The translations under genes and the position numbers were made by a program. 64,000 bases of DNA from Streptomyces sp. SLBN-118 (lineage in GTDB: Bacteria; Actinomycetota; Actinomycetes; Streptomycetales; Streptomycetaceae). A model generated the notes under the pieces. It had not been told where the DNA came from. It saw nothing but the letters and a program-made list of their open reading frames with translations, and made no database searches. The first letter of the stretch is position 1, and every line of letters starts with the position of its first letter. Below are positions 27,290 to 35,822 of the stretch, one piece after another. Where the stretch lies: the NCBI RefSeq assembly GCF_006715635.1, contig NZ_VFNP01000001.1, positions 2,356,001 through 2,420,000 of the forward strand, written 5' to 3'.

Positions 27290-28114
27290 TCACAGCCCCT
27301 TCGAGGGGACGAGCTGCAGATGGATGCCCGTCAGGACCATGTTGACGAAGAACAGGATGAGGAAGGTGAAGACCACCGACTGGTTCACCACGTCACCGAC
27401 TCCCTTGGGTCCGCCCTTCGGGTTGAGGCCGCGGTGTGCGGCGACCAGACCCGCGATGAAGCCGAACACCAGGGCCTTCAACTCGCCGATGTAGAGGTCG
27501 GGCAGTTGGGCGAGGGCGGAGAAACTGGCTACGTATGCGCCCGGGGTGCCGTTCTGCATCACGACGTTGAAGAAGTAGCCGCCCAGCGTGCCCACCACGG
27601 AGACCAGGCCGTTGAGGAGCAGCCCGACGAGCATGACGGCGAGCACCCGGGGCACGACGAGACGCTGGATCGGTGACACGCCCATGACCTTCATCGCGTC
27701 GAGCTCCTCGCGGGTGGTCCGGGAGGCGAGGTCCGCGCAGATCGCCGAGCCCGCGACGCCGGAGATCAGCAGCGACACGATGAGGGGGCTGGCCTGCTGG
27801 ATGATGACGAGGACGCTGGCGCCGCCGGTGAGGGACTGCGCGCCAAACTGTTCGATCAGGGAGCCGACCTGCAGCGCGATCACCGCGCCGAACGGGATGG
27901 TGACGAGCATGGCCGGCAGGATCGTGACGCTCGCGATGAACCAGAACTGCTCGACGAACTCCCGCCACTGGAAGGGCCGTTTGAAGATCAGACGGAGCAC
28001 GGTGAGACCGAGGGCGAACATGCGGCCCGTCTCGCGGAGCGCTCCGAGACCGGGCAGCGGCCGACGCGGCAGGTCGGGCTGGGCGGAGTCCTCGACCGCT
28101 GGGGGTGGAATCAT
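27290..28114 (-). CDS. yrbEA: MlaE/YrbE family ABC permease (first)
   Basis: A 274-residue permease overlapping the ATPase gene by 4 nt. Hydrophobic segments include FGAVIALQVGSLIEQFGAQ, LLISGVAGSAICADLA and VFTFLILFFVNMVLTGIHL. The MlaE signature is TREELDAMKVMGVSPIQRLV. A Pro-rich cytoplasmic leader precedes the first helix. It would dimerise with the neighbouring YrbE and be driven by the ATPase encoded just upstream. Confidence 0.94.
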   Translation of the reverse strand: MIPPPAVEDSAQPDLPRRPLPGLGALRETGRMFALGLTVLRLIFKRPFQWREFVEQFWFIASVTILPAMLVTIPFGAVIALQVGSLIEQFGAQSLTGGASVLVIIQQASPLIVSLLISGVAGSAICADLASRTTREELDAMKVMGVSPIQRLVVPRVLAVMLVGLLLNGLVSVVGTLGGYFFNVVMQNGTPGAYVASFSALAQLPDLYIGELKALVFGFIAGLVAAHRGLNPKGGPKGVGDVVNQSVVFTFLILFFVNMVLTGIHLQLVPSKGL

Positions 28115-29139
28115 GGGCGCTCACCTCCGGTGATCTGCGGGAAGGGGAACGTGTCCTCGGCAGCGGGCCGAAGGGTGCCCCGCATGCTGGCCTCCACGGC
28201 CCGCCGTGCCTGCGGGGTCAGTCCGTGCAGCATCGACTGCACCCGCTCCCTGCGGCGGCGCACCGCCTTGCGCTCCGGCAGTCCTGGGGTCGGTTCCAGC
28301 TGGGGCACGATGCCCCGCTCCCGGGCGGGCCCGGCGACGATGCCGTGTGCGGCCTCCCGGTCGACGGTGGCCTGGTCCTTCTCCTCCGACATGCCGATCG
28401 GGCCGGCCCTGTGCCCGCCCAAAAACTGCTCGACCACCGGTTCGTCGCTGGTCAGGAGCACCTCGCGGGGCCCGAACATCACCAGGTTTCGCCGGAAGAG
28501 CATCCCCATGTTGTCCGGCACCGTGGCCGCGATGTCCAGGTTGTGCGTGACGATGAGCATCGTCGCGTCGATCTGCGCGTTGATGTCGATGAGCAGCTGT
28601 GAGAGGTACGAGGTGCGCACCGGGTCGAGACCCGAGTCCGGCTCGTCGCACAGGATGATCTGCGGATCGAGGACCAAGGCGCGGGCCAGGCCCACACGTT
28701 TACGCATGCCGCCGGATATCTCGCCTGGCAGTTTGTGCTCGGCGCCGACCAGCCCCACCAGGTCCATCCGCTCCATGACGATGCGGCGGATCTCCGACTC
28801 CTTCTTGCGGGTGTGCTCACGCAGTGGGAACGCGACGTTGTCGAAGAGGCTGAGCGAACCGAAGAGCGCCCCGTCCTGGAACATCAGGCCGAACAACTTG
28901 CGAGCCTCGTACACCTCCCGCTCCGGGCTGTTGACCATGTCGACGCCGTCGATCAGGATCTGTCCCTGCTCGGGCCTGATCAGACCGACGATCGACTTCA
29001 GGAAGACCGTCTTGCCGGTGCCGGACGGGCCCAGCATCACGCTGACCTCGCCGCGCGGCAGGGTGAGCGTGACGTTCTGCCAGATGTTCTGCCGGCCGAA
29101 CGACTTGGTCAGCCCTTCGACGACCACTTCGACTCCCAT
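28111..29139 (-). CDS. mkl: Mce-type ABC transporter ATP-binding protein (Mkl/MlaF-like)
   Basis: A 342-residue ATPase with Walker A GPSGTGKT at 37-44, Q-loop MFQDG near 87-91, signature SGGMRKR at 142-148, Walker B IILCDEP at 161-167 and H-loop VTHN. MRKR in place of QRQR is typical of MlaF/Mkl. A C-terminal extension of about 85 residues (after about 255) ends in a basic, helical region (RVQSMLHGLTPQARRAVE), again as in actinobacterial Mkl. It powers lipid uptake through YrbEA/B and the Mce subunits and heads the main operon. Three SD-like repeats lie in its leader. Confidence 0.94.
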   Translation of the reverse strand: MGVEVVVEGLTKSFGRQNIWQNVTLTLPRGEVSVMLGPSGTGKTVFLKSIVGLIRPEQGQILIDGVDMVNSPEREVYEARKLFGLMFQDGALFGSLSLFDNVAFPLREHTRKKESEIRRIVMERMDLVGLVGAEHKLPGEISGGMRKRVGLARALVLDPQIILCDEPDSGLDPVRTSYLSQLLIDINAQIDATMLIVTHNLDIAATVPDNMGMLFRRNLVMFGPREVLLTSDEPVVEQFLGGHRAGPIGMSEEKDQATVDREAAHGIVAGPARERGIVPQLEPTPGLPERKAVRRRRERVQSMLHGLTPQARRAVEASMRGTLRPAAEDTFPFPQITGGERP

Positions 29140-29150
29140 CGCGCCTCACA

Positions 29151-29213
29151 CTCTCCTCGGACACTGGGTGGCTCTCTTCGGACACAGGGTCAGCTCTCCT
29201 CGGGCACTGCGCC
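29151..29213 (-). repeat. Three imperfect 21-22-nt direct repeats carrying SD-like GAGGAGAG
   Basis: On the minus strand the unit reads roughly CC-GA(G/A)-GAGAG-N. Its forward counterpart CTCTC(C/T)TCGG begins at 29151, 29172 and 29194. The copy nearest the ATPase gene lies about 15-20 nt from its ATG. The region is the entire gap between the secreted DUF6801-like gene and the ATPase gene. It may affect ribosome loading or be a small expandable array. Confidence 0.6.
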
Positions 29214-29257
29214 CCGGTGGTCAGCCCGGCGCTGCGCATGGTCACCACCGGCGCGGC

Positions 29258-30667
29258 TCACAGGTCCGGCGGCTTCGGTATCGCGTTCCTGCAAGACGAC
29301 CCGGTGCAGACGCGGCCCTGTTGGATCCTGAGCGCGTTGCCGGGGCCCGAGATCGCCGCGGTGAACAGTGGGTCCAGGTCCTCGCCCGCCGAGCCGCAGC
29401 CGGTGAACGGAGGTATCTCCAACTCGCCTTGGAGCAGCCCGCCGCTGGACACCGGATAGGTGCCGGTGAGCCGCGTGTCGATCGGGCGCGCGGTGCGGCA
29501 CCTGGGCCCGACGGGCAGCGGCACACCGCCCACCCGCACGTCGTACAGGCGCAGGTGCTGGTGGTAGCCGACCCTGGTCATGGTCGGCCTGCCCTCCCGA
29601 ACGATGTTCACGACGGTGGCGGGACCGGCTTCGAAGCGGACCTTCGCGGTCGTCGGCTGGAATCCGAAGGTCAGGAAGGTGGATTCGGCGTCCGGTAGGT
29701 CGATGCGACCCAGATGGTCGTACTCCTGGTAGCCCGGTGCCGCGACCTCGCGCACGTTGAACGCGAGGTGCATCAGGCCCACCCGGGGTCCGCGCGGGTC
29801 GTTGACGATCGTCGAGCCCTTCAGCTTGCGGATGGTCGCGAAGCCGACCGGTACGGCGCACAGCGACGTCGGCTCGTTCTCGGTGACCTCCGCCCCCGCC
29901 GGCACCTCGGGCAGCCGCTCGGGGTCGAGGCTGCCCCGCGGCGGTTCGGCCGGGCACTCGCCGGTGGTGGCGCGGGGCCCAGTGGTGGCGCGGGGCGCCG
30001 GGGCCACCTCGATGCCCTGCGGCGGGCGGTCGGTACCGTCCGGCTCGGCTGTGGCGTCCGGCGTCGGGGGCGCGGGGGCCGCCACGGGCACGGTGGCCAG
30101 GAGTGTGTCGGTGCCCGGCGCGGGGGCGCAGGACAACCGGGCGGGCTCGGGCTCCTGCCGAGTCGCGAGGGTGAGCTCCAGGTCCCTTGCGGCGAAGGTG
30201 ACATCGCCCGCGGAGCCGGCCGTCACCTGGGGTACGTCGCCGGTGAACCGCAGCTCGACATCGCTGTCCTGCGGGCGCGGCGTCTCGGCGGCAGTGAGCC
30301 CGGCCCACTGTGCCTGCGTCCGCTGTCGGCCCTGGGTCACCGCGGTGACCAGCGTCGCCGTCCCCGACAGAGCCGCTGTCGCCTCGGGCAGCAACTCCCC
30401 GACCACGCCTGCGGGCAGACGGACCGTGACACCGGCCGATTGGGGCCTGATCGGCAAGGCGACCGCACCGCGCGCCGGGAACGTGGCCGCCACGGCGACC
30501 TCGACCCGCCGCGACCCTGAGGGCAGCACGCAGTCGTACGCCAGCGTCTTGCGGGTCTCCTGCCCGCGCGCCGACATGCCGGAGCCGGGCAGCAGTTGGA
30601 CCACGAGCGCCACGGCGGTGACCGCGGCGAGGCGGAGGCCGAGCCGACGGCTCACGGCACCTGTCAT
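29258..30667 (-). CDS. Secreted DUF6801-like protein linked to mce operon
   Basis: The start is the ATG at 30667, with GAGGAG 7 nt upstream; a GTG directly before it is an alternative. The 469-residue product has a signal peptide (RLGLRLAAVTAVALVVQLL). A DUF6801-like N-domain starts at TLAYDCVLPSGSRRV and closes with RLSCAPAPGTDTLLATVPVA. A Pro/Thr-rich linker of about 100 residues follows. The C-terminal beta domain has FLTFGFQPTTAKVRFEAG, RCRTARPIDTRLTGTYPV, SGGLLQGELEIPPFTGCG and AAISGPGNAL. These are the same landmarks as in the second half of the protein at 14254-15498. It lies 118 nt upstream of the Mkl gene in the same direction, so it probably leads the operon. It may be an extracellular lipid- or wall-binding partner of the Mce channel; this is inference. 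Confidence 0.83.
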   Translation of the reverse strand: MTGAVSRRLGLRLAAVTAVALVVQLLPGSGMSARGQETRKTLAYDCVLPSGSRRVEVAVAATFPARGAVALPIRPQSAGVTVRLPAGVVGELLPEATAALSGTATLVTAVTQGRQRTQAQWAGLTAAETPRPQDSDVELRFTGDVPQVTAGSAGDVTFAARDLELTLATRQEPEPARLSCAPAPGTDTLLATVPVAAPAPPTPDATAEPDGTDRPPQGIEVAPAPRATTGPRATTGECPAEPPRGSLDPERLPEVPAGAEVTENEPTSLCAVPVGFATIRKLKGSTIVNDPRGPRVGLMHLAFNVREVAAPGYQEYDHLGRIDLPDAESTFLTFGFQPTTAKVRFEAGPATVVNIVREGRPTMTRVGYHQHLRLYDVRVGGVPLPVGPRCRTARPIDTRLTGTYPVSSGGLLQGELEIPPFTGCGSAGEDLDPLFTAAISGPGNALRIQQGRVCTGSSCRNAIPKPPDL

Positions 30668-31385
30668 CACTGTTCTCCTCAGGGCGAGGTCATGGGTGTG
30701 GTCTGGGCGGGAGGGGACCCCGCGGCAGGGGGTACGCCGCGGGGTCCGGCAGCAAGGCCCTCGGCTGGTCCGGGGGAGCCGCGACCACACGCACGAAGAC
30801 CCGCGTCTCGGAGAACCGAAGGCGGTTCCAGGCCATGCCCTGTCGATGAATCCACTTGACTTTCCAGCACAGACCGCAAATCCTCCGGCGGCTTGCGCAT
30901 CGGACCCTACGCACTGGTAACCGAGCGACGCAACGCACGAATTCAAAAAATCGCGACCGTCCATATCGACGGGCAATCCCTCGTCCCAAAGGCAGCAATT
31001 CCCCGCAGCGATTCATACACAAGTGAGCACTCACCGCCGCACCCCTTGACGAACAGCGCATGAACCGGCCGACTTGAGCGTCGGCGAGTGAATTTGTCAC
31101 CGAGGCACCAACCAGGGGAGATGGTTCATCCGGTGGTGAGCACCCTGCGTCCCGGGTGACGACGTGCGCCTCGGAGCACGGCGCCCTGAACGCCAGTGCT
31201 GGAACGGGCTGATCTGGTGAGCATGGTGCGCAACCGCTGCAACATGGTCTACCGTTCCAGAAGTTCCATGTCGTCGAGATCAAGATCTGATCGCCACAGC
31301 TCGGCATACCTCGAGGTGCTCAGACCGGGAGTCGTCCCCCACCGCCCCCCGGCGGCCCCGATCACGGGCTGAGTAAGGGGAGTCC
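30668..31385. other. Divergent intergenic region, mce operon / PucR regulator
   Basis: This 718-bp region between the leftward mce block and the rightward regulator gene should hold both promoters. Its middle (30900-31110) is less GC-rich than the flanks. An 18-nt element TTTGTCACCGAGGCACCA at 31093-31110 recurs with about two mismatches at 13972-13989, near the DUF6801 genes. On the minus strand TTGCGT and TAGGGT, 18 nt apart near 30910-30940, are a weak promoter candidate. No gene is supported. Confidence 0.5.
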
Positions 31386-32618
31386 ATGACAACCGTCGCA
31401 ACACCTGGTGATTCCCCCAATCCAGCGGCCTCCCTTCCACGCGATTTCGCCGCCATCATGCGCCCCGAACTCCCGGGGCTCATCCGCGAGGTCATCGACG
31501 AGATCCGCCGCTCCTATCCCGAGTACGCGGAAGTGCTGGACGGGCCCTATTCACGGGCGGTGCACCTGGTTGTCGAGCACATACTGACGAATTTCGTCGA
31601 CCAGGTGGCCACGCCCGGCGCCTCCACGGTGCAGCGGGACAAGCTGTGCCGCAGGTTCGGCCGTTTCGAGGCATACGAGGGTCGCAGCCTGGACACCATG
31701 CAGGCGGTCTTCCGGCTTGGTGCACGGCTGGCCCTGTACAAGGTCAAGCGCAACCTGCGGCGGCTCAATCTGCCGGCCGGACTGACACTGGCGTTCGCCG
31801 ATGCGCTGCTCGTCTACGTCGACGACCTGATCGAGGTCTCGCGTGAGGGCTACCTCGAGGCCCGGGCGGAGATGGAGCAGGGCCAGGACATCCAGCGCCA
31901 CCGGCTCCTCGAACGTCTGCTGTCCGACGAGGCGACGCCGCGTAGCACCCTCGTCGAACTCGCCGAGCGCGCCAAGTGGCCGCTGCCGGACGAGGTCACC
32001 CTGATCGCGTTCAGCCCGGACGGCAAGCCGGACCGCGGCGCGATCGCCGAGGACGTCCTGGTTGATCTGAGCTCTCCACAGCCTCAGGGCCTCATCCCTG
32101 GGCCGGTCGACGAACACCGCCGAGCCTTGATGGACGCCGCCCCCGGCACCATCCGCGCCGCCGTCGGCCTGACCGTCCCCCTCGCGGATGCCGCCGAGTC
32201 GCTGCACTGGGCTCGGCGCGCACTGAGCCTGGTCGAGGCGGGCATTCTGCCGAATATGCCCTACACGCACTGCGAGGACCACCTCGTGGCGCTCTCGCTC
32301 TTCGCCGACCCCCGCCTCATCACCGCGCTCGCCAAGCAGCAACTGGCCCCGCTCACCGAGCTCACCGCCAACCAGCGCGAGCGCATCATCGAAACCCTGC
32401 GGGCCTGGCTGGAAACCCGGGGGAATGCGGTGCAGATGGCCGAGCTGCTGCATCTGCATCCGCAGACGGTCCGCTACCGGCTGCGCAACCTGGAGAAGAC
32501 CTTCGGCAACCGCCTGACCTCGCCGGACGACCGCTTCGCCATCGAACTCGTCCTGCGGACCCTGGAGCTACGCTCCCGCAGCGGGCGGATGGCCGGGCCG
32601 TCCGCGGTCACGGGGTGA
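31386..32618 (+). CDS. PucR/CdaR-family transcriptional regulator
   Basis: A 410-residue regulator. The N-terminal two thirds are helical: RFGRFEAYEGRSLDTMQAVF, then a GGDEF-like-fold region around PDEVTLIAFSPDGKPDRGAI. The C-terminus is the PucR helix-turn-helix (AWLETRGNAVQMAELLHLHP, then QTVRYRLRNLEKTFG), about residues 345-390. It is transcribed away from the mce block and is the only regulator beside it, so control of mce is plausible. In S. coelicolor and other actinomycetes such regulators respond to small metabolites; the effector here is unknown. Confidence 0.88.
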   Translation: MTTVATPGDSPNPAASLPRDFAAIMRPELPGLIREVIDEIRRSYPEYAEVLDGPYSRAVHLVVEHILTNFVDQVATPGASTVQRDKLCRRFGRFEAYEGRSLDTMQAVFRLGARLALYKVKRNLRRLNLPAGLTLAFADALLVYVDDLIEVSREGYLEARAEMEQGQDIQRHRLLERLLSDEATPRSTLVELAERAKWPLPDEVTLIAFSPDGKPDRGAIAEDVLVDLSSPQPQGLIPGPVDEHRRALMDAAPGTIRAAVGLTVPLADAAESLHWARRALSLVEAGILPNMPYTHCEDHLVALSLFADPRLITALAKQQLAPLTELTANQRERIIETLRAWLETRGNAVQMAELLHLHPQTVRYRLRNLEKTFGNRLTSPDDRFAIELVLRTLELRSRSGRMAGPSAVTG

Positions 32619-33334
32619 CGGCGTCGTCCACCGCGCCGACGCGCCCCCTGGGCATGCCGACACCTCACTCGGGACCGGCGCCACTCCGTGCGACCCAACG
32701 CCGTCTCAGCCCGACGGCGCAGCAGTACCGGCGCAGGACCGTGTCGACCTTTGCCCCAGGTGCTGAGCGTCTGGCCGGCGAGCAACCGATGCATGCCGTC
32801 GGGCTCGAAGGCTCGACGCCTCGCGCGCCGGAGGTGAGGAGAGATGTGGTTGGGGCCACGGGCCTCGAGACAGGCCTGCTCCGCCCCTTGGATCTGACGG
32901 CACGTCAGGGCAACCTGCTCTTCACCTCAGGAGCACGACGAGAGCGAGGCCGCACTTCGGCACCTGCGTCGGCACTTCATCACCGTCGGCAACCTGCACG
33001 CCGCCGCAGGGAAGCTGGGCAACGCCACATTCGCCGCCCGCGACACCGCATGGTGTGGGCAAGGCACTTCATGCGCCTCGAACTCGTTCAGGCGCGTTCT
33101 CACACCCGGCCGGGACGACCAGATACGGGCTGTGCCCGATCTTCTGGAGCGCGACGCTGGTGTTTTCGTAGAACCGGTCGATGATCCGGCGCCAGTCGAC
33201 CTCACCGAGGCCGGCACGCAGTAGCGCCACCAGCCCATCTCCGGGTCGATGTCACCATCCGTCACCACCGGAATCTTGGAGGAGCCGAATTCATGACACT
33301 CCCGTTTTCGCTTGGCGCCGCATCATTGCCGCCT
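32619..33334. other. Gene-free stretch with possible coding remnant
   Basis: No complete gene is supported in these 716 bases. On the plus strand, about 32935-33225, one frame without a good start reads like protein (LRRHFITVGNLHAAAGKLG, then DQIRAVPDLLERDAGVFVEP) and ends at a TAG. It may be the tail of a lost gene; I recognise no family. No strong terminator follows the regulator gene. Confidence 0.35.
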
Positions 33335-35641
33335 TCATTCCTGGATGCGGAAACGCGCAGTCAGTTGTCGCTCGTGCCGTGAGCTGGGTCCGACACGGAG
33401 TTCGAACTCGCCGGGTTCGACGACCCGGCGGTTGTCGGCCGTAACGAGTGAGCAGTGCGAGGCGGGGATACGGATGTCGACGTCGGCTGCCTCACCCGGG
33501 GGGCACTCGACCTGGACGAACGCTTTCAGCTCCTGCTCGGCCCAGGTGACGCTGGTGGTGAGATCGCTGACGTAGGCCTGAACGGTTTCCAGGGCGGGGC
33601 GGCTGCCGTTGTTCGCCAGGCGCACTGTCGCGTGGACCGTGCCGTTTGCGGGGACGTTCTGGTCCCGCACTACAAGGTTGGAGTAAGTGACTGTGGTGTA
33701 GCTGAGGCCCTCGCCGAACGCGAACAACGGGTCCTGGCTGAGGTCCGCGTAGCGGTCTCCGTGCTGGCCGCGCACTTGGTTGTAGAAGACGGGCTGCTGC
33801 CCGACGTGCCGTGCGAAGGAGATCGGCAGCCGGCCGCTGGGCTCGATGAGTCCGAAGAGGAGTTCGGCGATGGCGCGGCCACCGCGCATGCCCGGGTTGA
33901 ACGCCTCGACGAGTGCCGCCGCGTTCAGCGCGGAGTCCGGGAGAGTGCTCGGCTTGGACTGGATCAGCACCACGATCGTGGGTGTGCCGGTGGCGGCGAT
34001 CGCGTCGAGCAGGGCGATCTGGCCGCCCTGAAGATCCAGCGTGGCCGTAGAGCACCCCTCGCCGGTGAGGGCGATGGTGTCGCCCACGACCACCACGGCG
34101 TAGTCGGCGGCCGCCGCGGCGGCGGTGGCCTGCCGGAGTTGTTCCTGATCGACCGGGGCTGGGCTGAGGACGGGCGGCCGTGGTTGGCCGTCGGGCCAGA
34201 ACGGCCCCCGGGGGTCGGGTACGAGAACCTCGATGTCGGCTCCGCGCGTGTGGGTCACCGTCCAGTCGGCGGGCGCGACAGCACGCAGTCCGTCGAGCAC
34301 GGTCTCCACCAGCTCGCTGGGCTGACCGTCCGGCAGCCAGTCGACCTGGCCGGAGGCCCCGGCCCAATCGCCGAGCATGGCCTGTGGGCTGTCGGCGTTC
34401 GGGCCGACGACCGCGATCGTGCGCGGTGGGCCCTGGCTGACGGCGCGGCCGAGCCCGTCGCCGGTCAGCCCCCCTTCGAGGGGCAGACTTCCGTCGTTGC
34501 GCAGCACTACCAGGGAGCGGCGCGCGGTCCGGAGGTTGAGCTCGGTGTGTTCCCGGCAGCCGATCACCGCCTTCTGCCGCTCGGGGTCGGGGGCGCGGGG
34601 GTCTTCGAAGAGGCCCAGCTCGAACTTGAGGCGCAGGACCCGTCGAACGGCGTCGTCGATCTGCCTCTCGTCGGCCAGGCCGCGCGCGACCGCCGTCTGG
34701 GCAGCTTGAAAGAACTCGGGCGTGGTCATGATGAGGTCGTTGCCGGAGTTGATGGCGAGGGCCGCTGCCTCGACGTCGTCGGCGCAGACCTTCTGCTCCC
34801 AGACCATCCGGCCGACGTTGTCCCAGTCGGTCACCAGCGTTCCGGTGAAGCCCCATTCGCCCTTGAGCACGTCGCCCAGCAGCCACCGGTTCGCGGTGAT
34901 GGGCACCCCGTCCATCGACTGATAGCCGAGCATGAAGGTGCGGCATCCGGCGCGGGCCGCCCGTTCGAACGGCGGCAGGAACCAGGAGCGCAGCTTGCGT
35001 GGGGTCAGGTCGGCCTCGCTCGCGTCCCGCCCGCCTTGGGTCTCGGAGTAGCCGGCGAAGTGCTTAGCGCACGCCAGGACTGCGGTCGGGTCGCAGAGGC
35101 CCTCGCCCTGGTAGCCGCGCACCATCGCGGCCCCTAGCTCGCCGATCAGGAAGGGGTCCTCCCCAAATGTCTCGTTGACGCGGCCCCAGCGCAGGTCACG
35201 GGTGATGCACAGAACCGGTGAGAACGTCCAGTGGATTCCCGTCGCCGAGATCTCGGCGGCGGCGGCGCGGGCGGCTTGCTGGAGCAGCTCGGGATCCCAG
35301 GTGCAGGCCATGGCAAGCTGGGTCGGGAAGATCGTCGCCCCGGGCCAGAACGAGTGACCGTGGATGCAGTCGTCAGCGGTCAGCAGCGGAATGCCGAGCC
35401 GGGTCCGCCGGGCCAGTGCGATGGCCTCCCGCATCCGCGTGGGGGACGCGTGCAGGACCGACCCGGCCAGCTTGGCGGACACGATGTCCACCAGATCCTG
35501 ACGGGCATCGAGCTGCAGCAACTGCCCGACCTTCTCCGGCAGGGTCATCCGCGCCAGCAGGTCACGGGTCCTCGCCTCCACGGACGCATCGGGATCGAGA
35601 TACAGCGCAGAGCGGGGCGAGTGTTCCAACACGAGCTCCAA
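33335..35641 (-). CDS. Glycoside hydrolase family 3 (beta-glucosidase/beta-xylosidase type)
   Basis: A 768-residue GH3 enzyme without a signal peptide, so cytoplasmic. N-domain motifs are TLPEKVGQLLQLDARQD, GIPLLTADDCIHG, an AACTWDPELL-like region, and AKHFAGYSETQGGRDAS. The nucleophile Asp is in LVTDWDNVGRMV near 272. The C-domain shows IAVVGPNADSPQAMLGDWAG, and a fibronectin-III-like module closes the protein (FAFGEGLSYTTVTYSN, then the ETVQAYVSD strand). The reading begins with TTG at 35641; GTG 35632 or TTG 35629 are equally possible starts. It is last in the LacI-controlled sugar operon, 181 nt after GH13. It would remove terminal sugars from imported oligosaccharides. Confidence 0.88.
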   Translation of the reverse strand: MELVLEHSPRSALYLDPDASVEARTRDLLARMTLPEKVGQLLQLDARQDLVDIVSAKLAGSVLHASPTRMREAIALARRTRLGIPLLTADDCIHGHSFWPGATIFPTQLAMACTWDPELLQQAARAAAAEISATGIHWTFSPVLCITRDLRWGRVNETFGEDPFLIGELGAAMVRGYQGEGLCDPTAVLACAKHFAGYSETQGGRDASEADLTPRKLRSWFLPPFERAARAGCRTFMLGYQSMDGVPITANRWLLGDVLKGEWGFTGTLVTDWDNVGRMVWEQKVCADDVEAAALAINSGNDLIMTTPEFFQAAQTAVARGLADERQIDDAVRRVLRLKFELGLFEDPRAPDPERQKAVIGCREHTELNLRTARRSLVVLRNDGSLPLEGGLTGDGLGRAVSQGPPRTIAVVGPNADSPQAMLGDWAGASGQVDWLPDGQPSELVETVLDGLRAVAPADWTVTHTRGADIEVLVPDPRGPFWPDGQPRPPVLSPAPVDQEQLRQATAAAAAADYAVVVVGDTIALTGEGCSTATLDLQGGQIALLDAIAATGTPTIVVLIQSKPSTLPDSALNAAALVEAFNPGMRGGRAIAELLFGLIEPSGRLPISFARHVGQQPVFYNQVRGQHGDRYADLSQDPLFAFGEGLSYTTVTYSNLVVRDQNVPANGTVHATVRLANNGSRPALETVQAYVSDLTTSVTWAEQELKAFVQVECPPGEAADVDIRIPASHCSLVTADNRRVVEPGEFELRVGPSSRHERQLTARFRIQE

Positions 35642-35822
35642 GAACTATTTCGGTACGTAAGTCTGCCAGGTGTGCGGGGTCGAGGAAGACCTCGGCTGAC
35701 CGCTCGGAGGACGCGGGGCGCGGTCTTTCCGACCGCCCGGATCACCTTGCGGAACGCCTGTCCGGGCGCGGGCCGTCGATCATCGCCAACTCCTCAAGGG
35801 CCCAGTGCTGCGGGGCGCACCG

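Noticed and set aside
26460..27293. N-terminal extension of MceA into the permease gene
   Set aside because: The frame is Arg/His-rich and overlaps a well-supported YrbE gene; the ATGA overlap at 26459 marks the true start.
32474..32903. Short minus-strand frames after the PucR gene
   Set aside because: Arg-rich, no start signals, no resemblance to known small proteins.
33455..35137. 560-residue plus-strand frame opposite GH3
   Set aside because: Antisense shadow without motifs.
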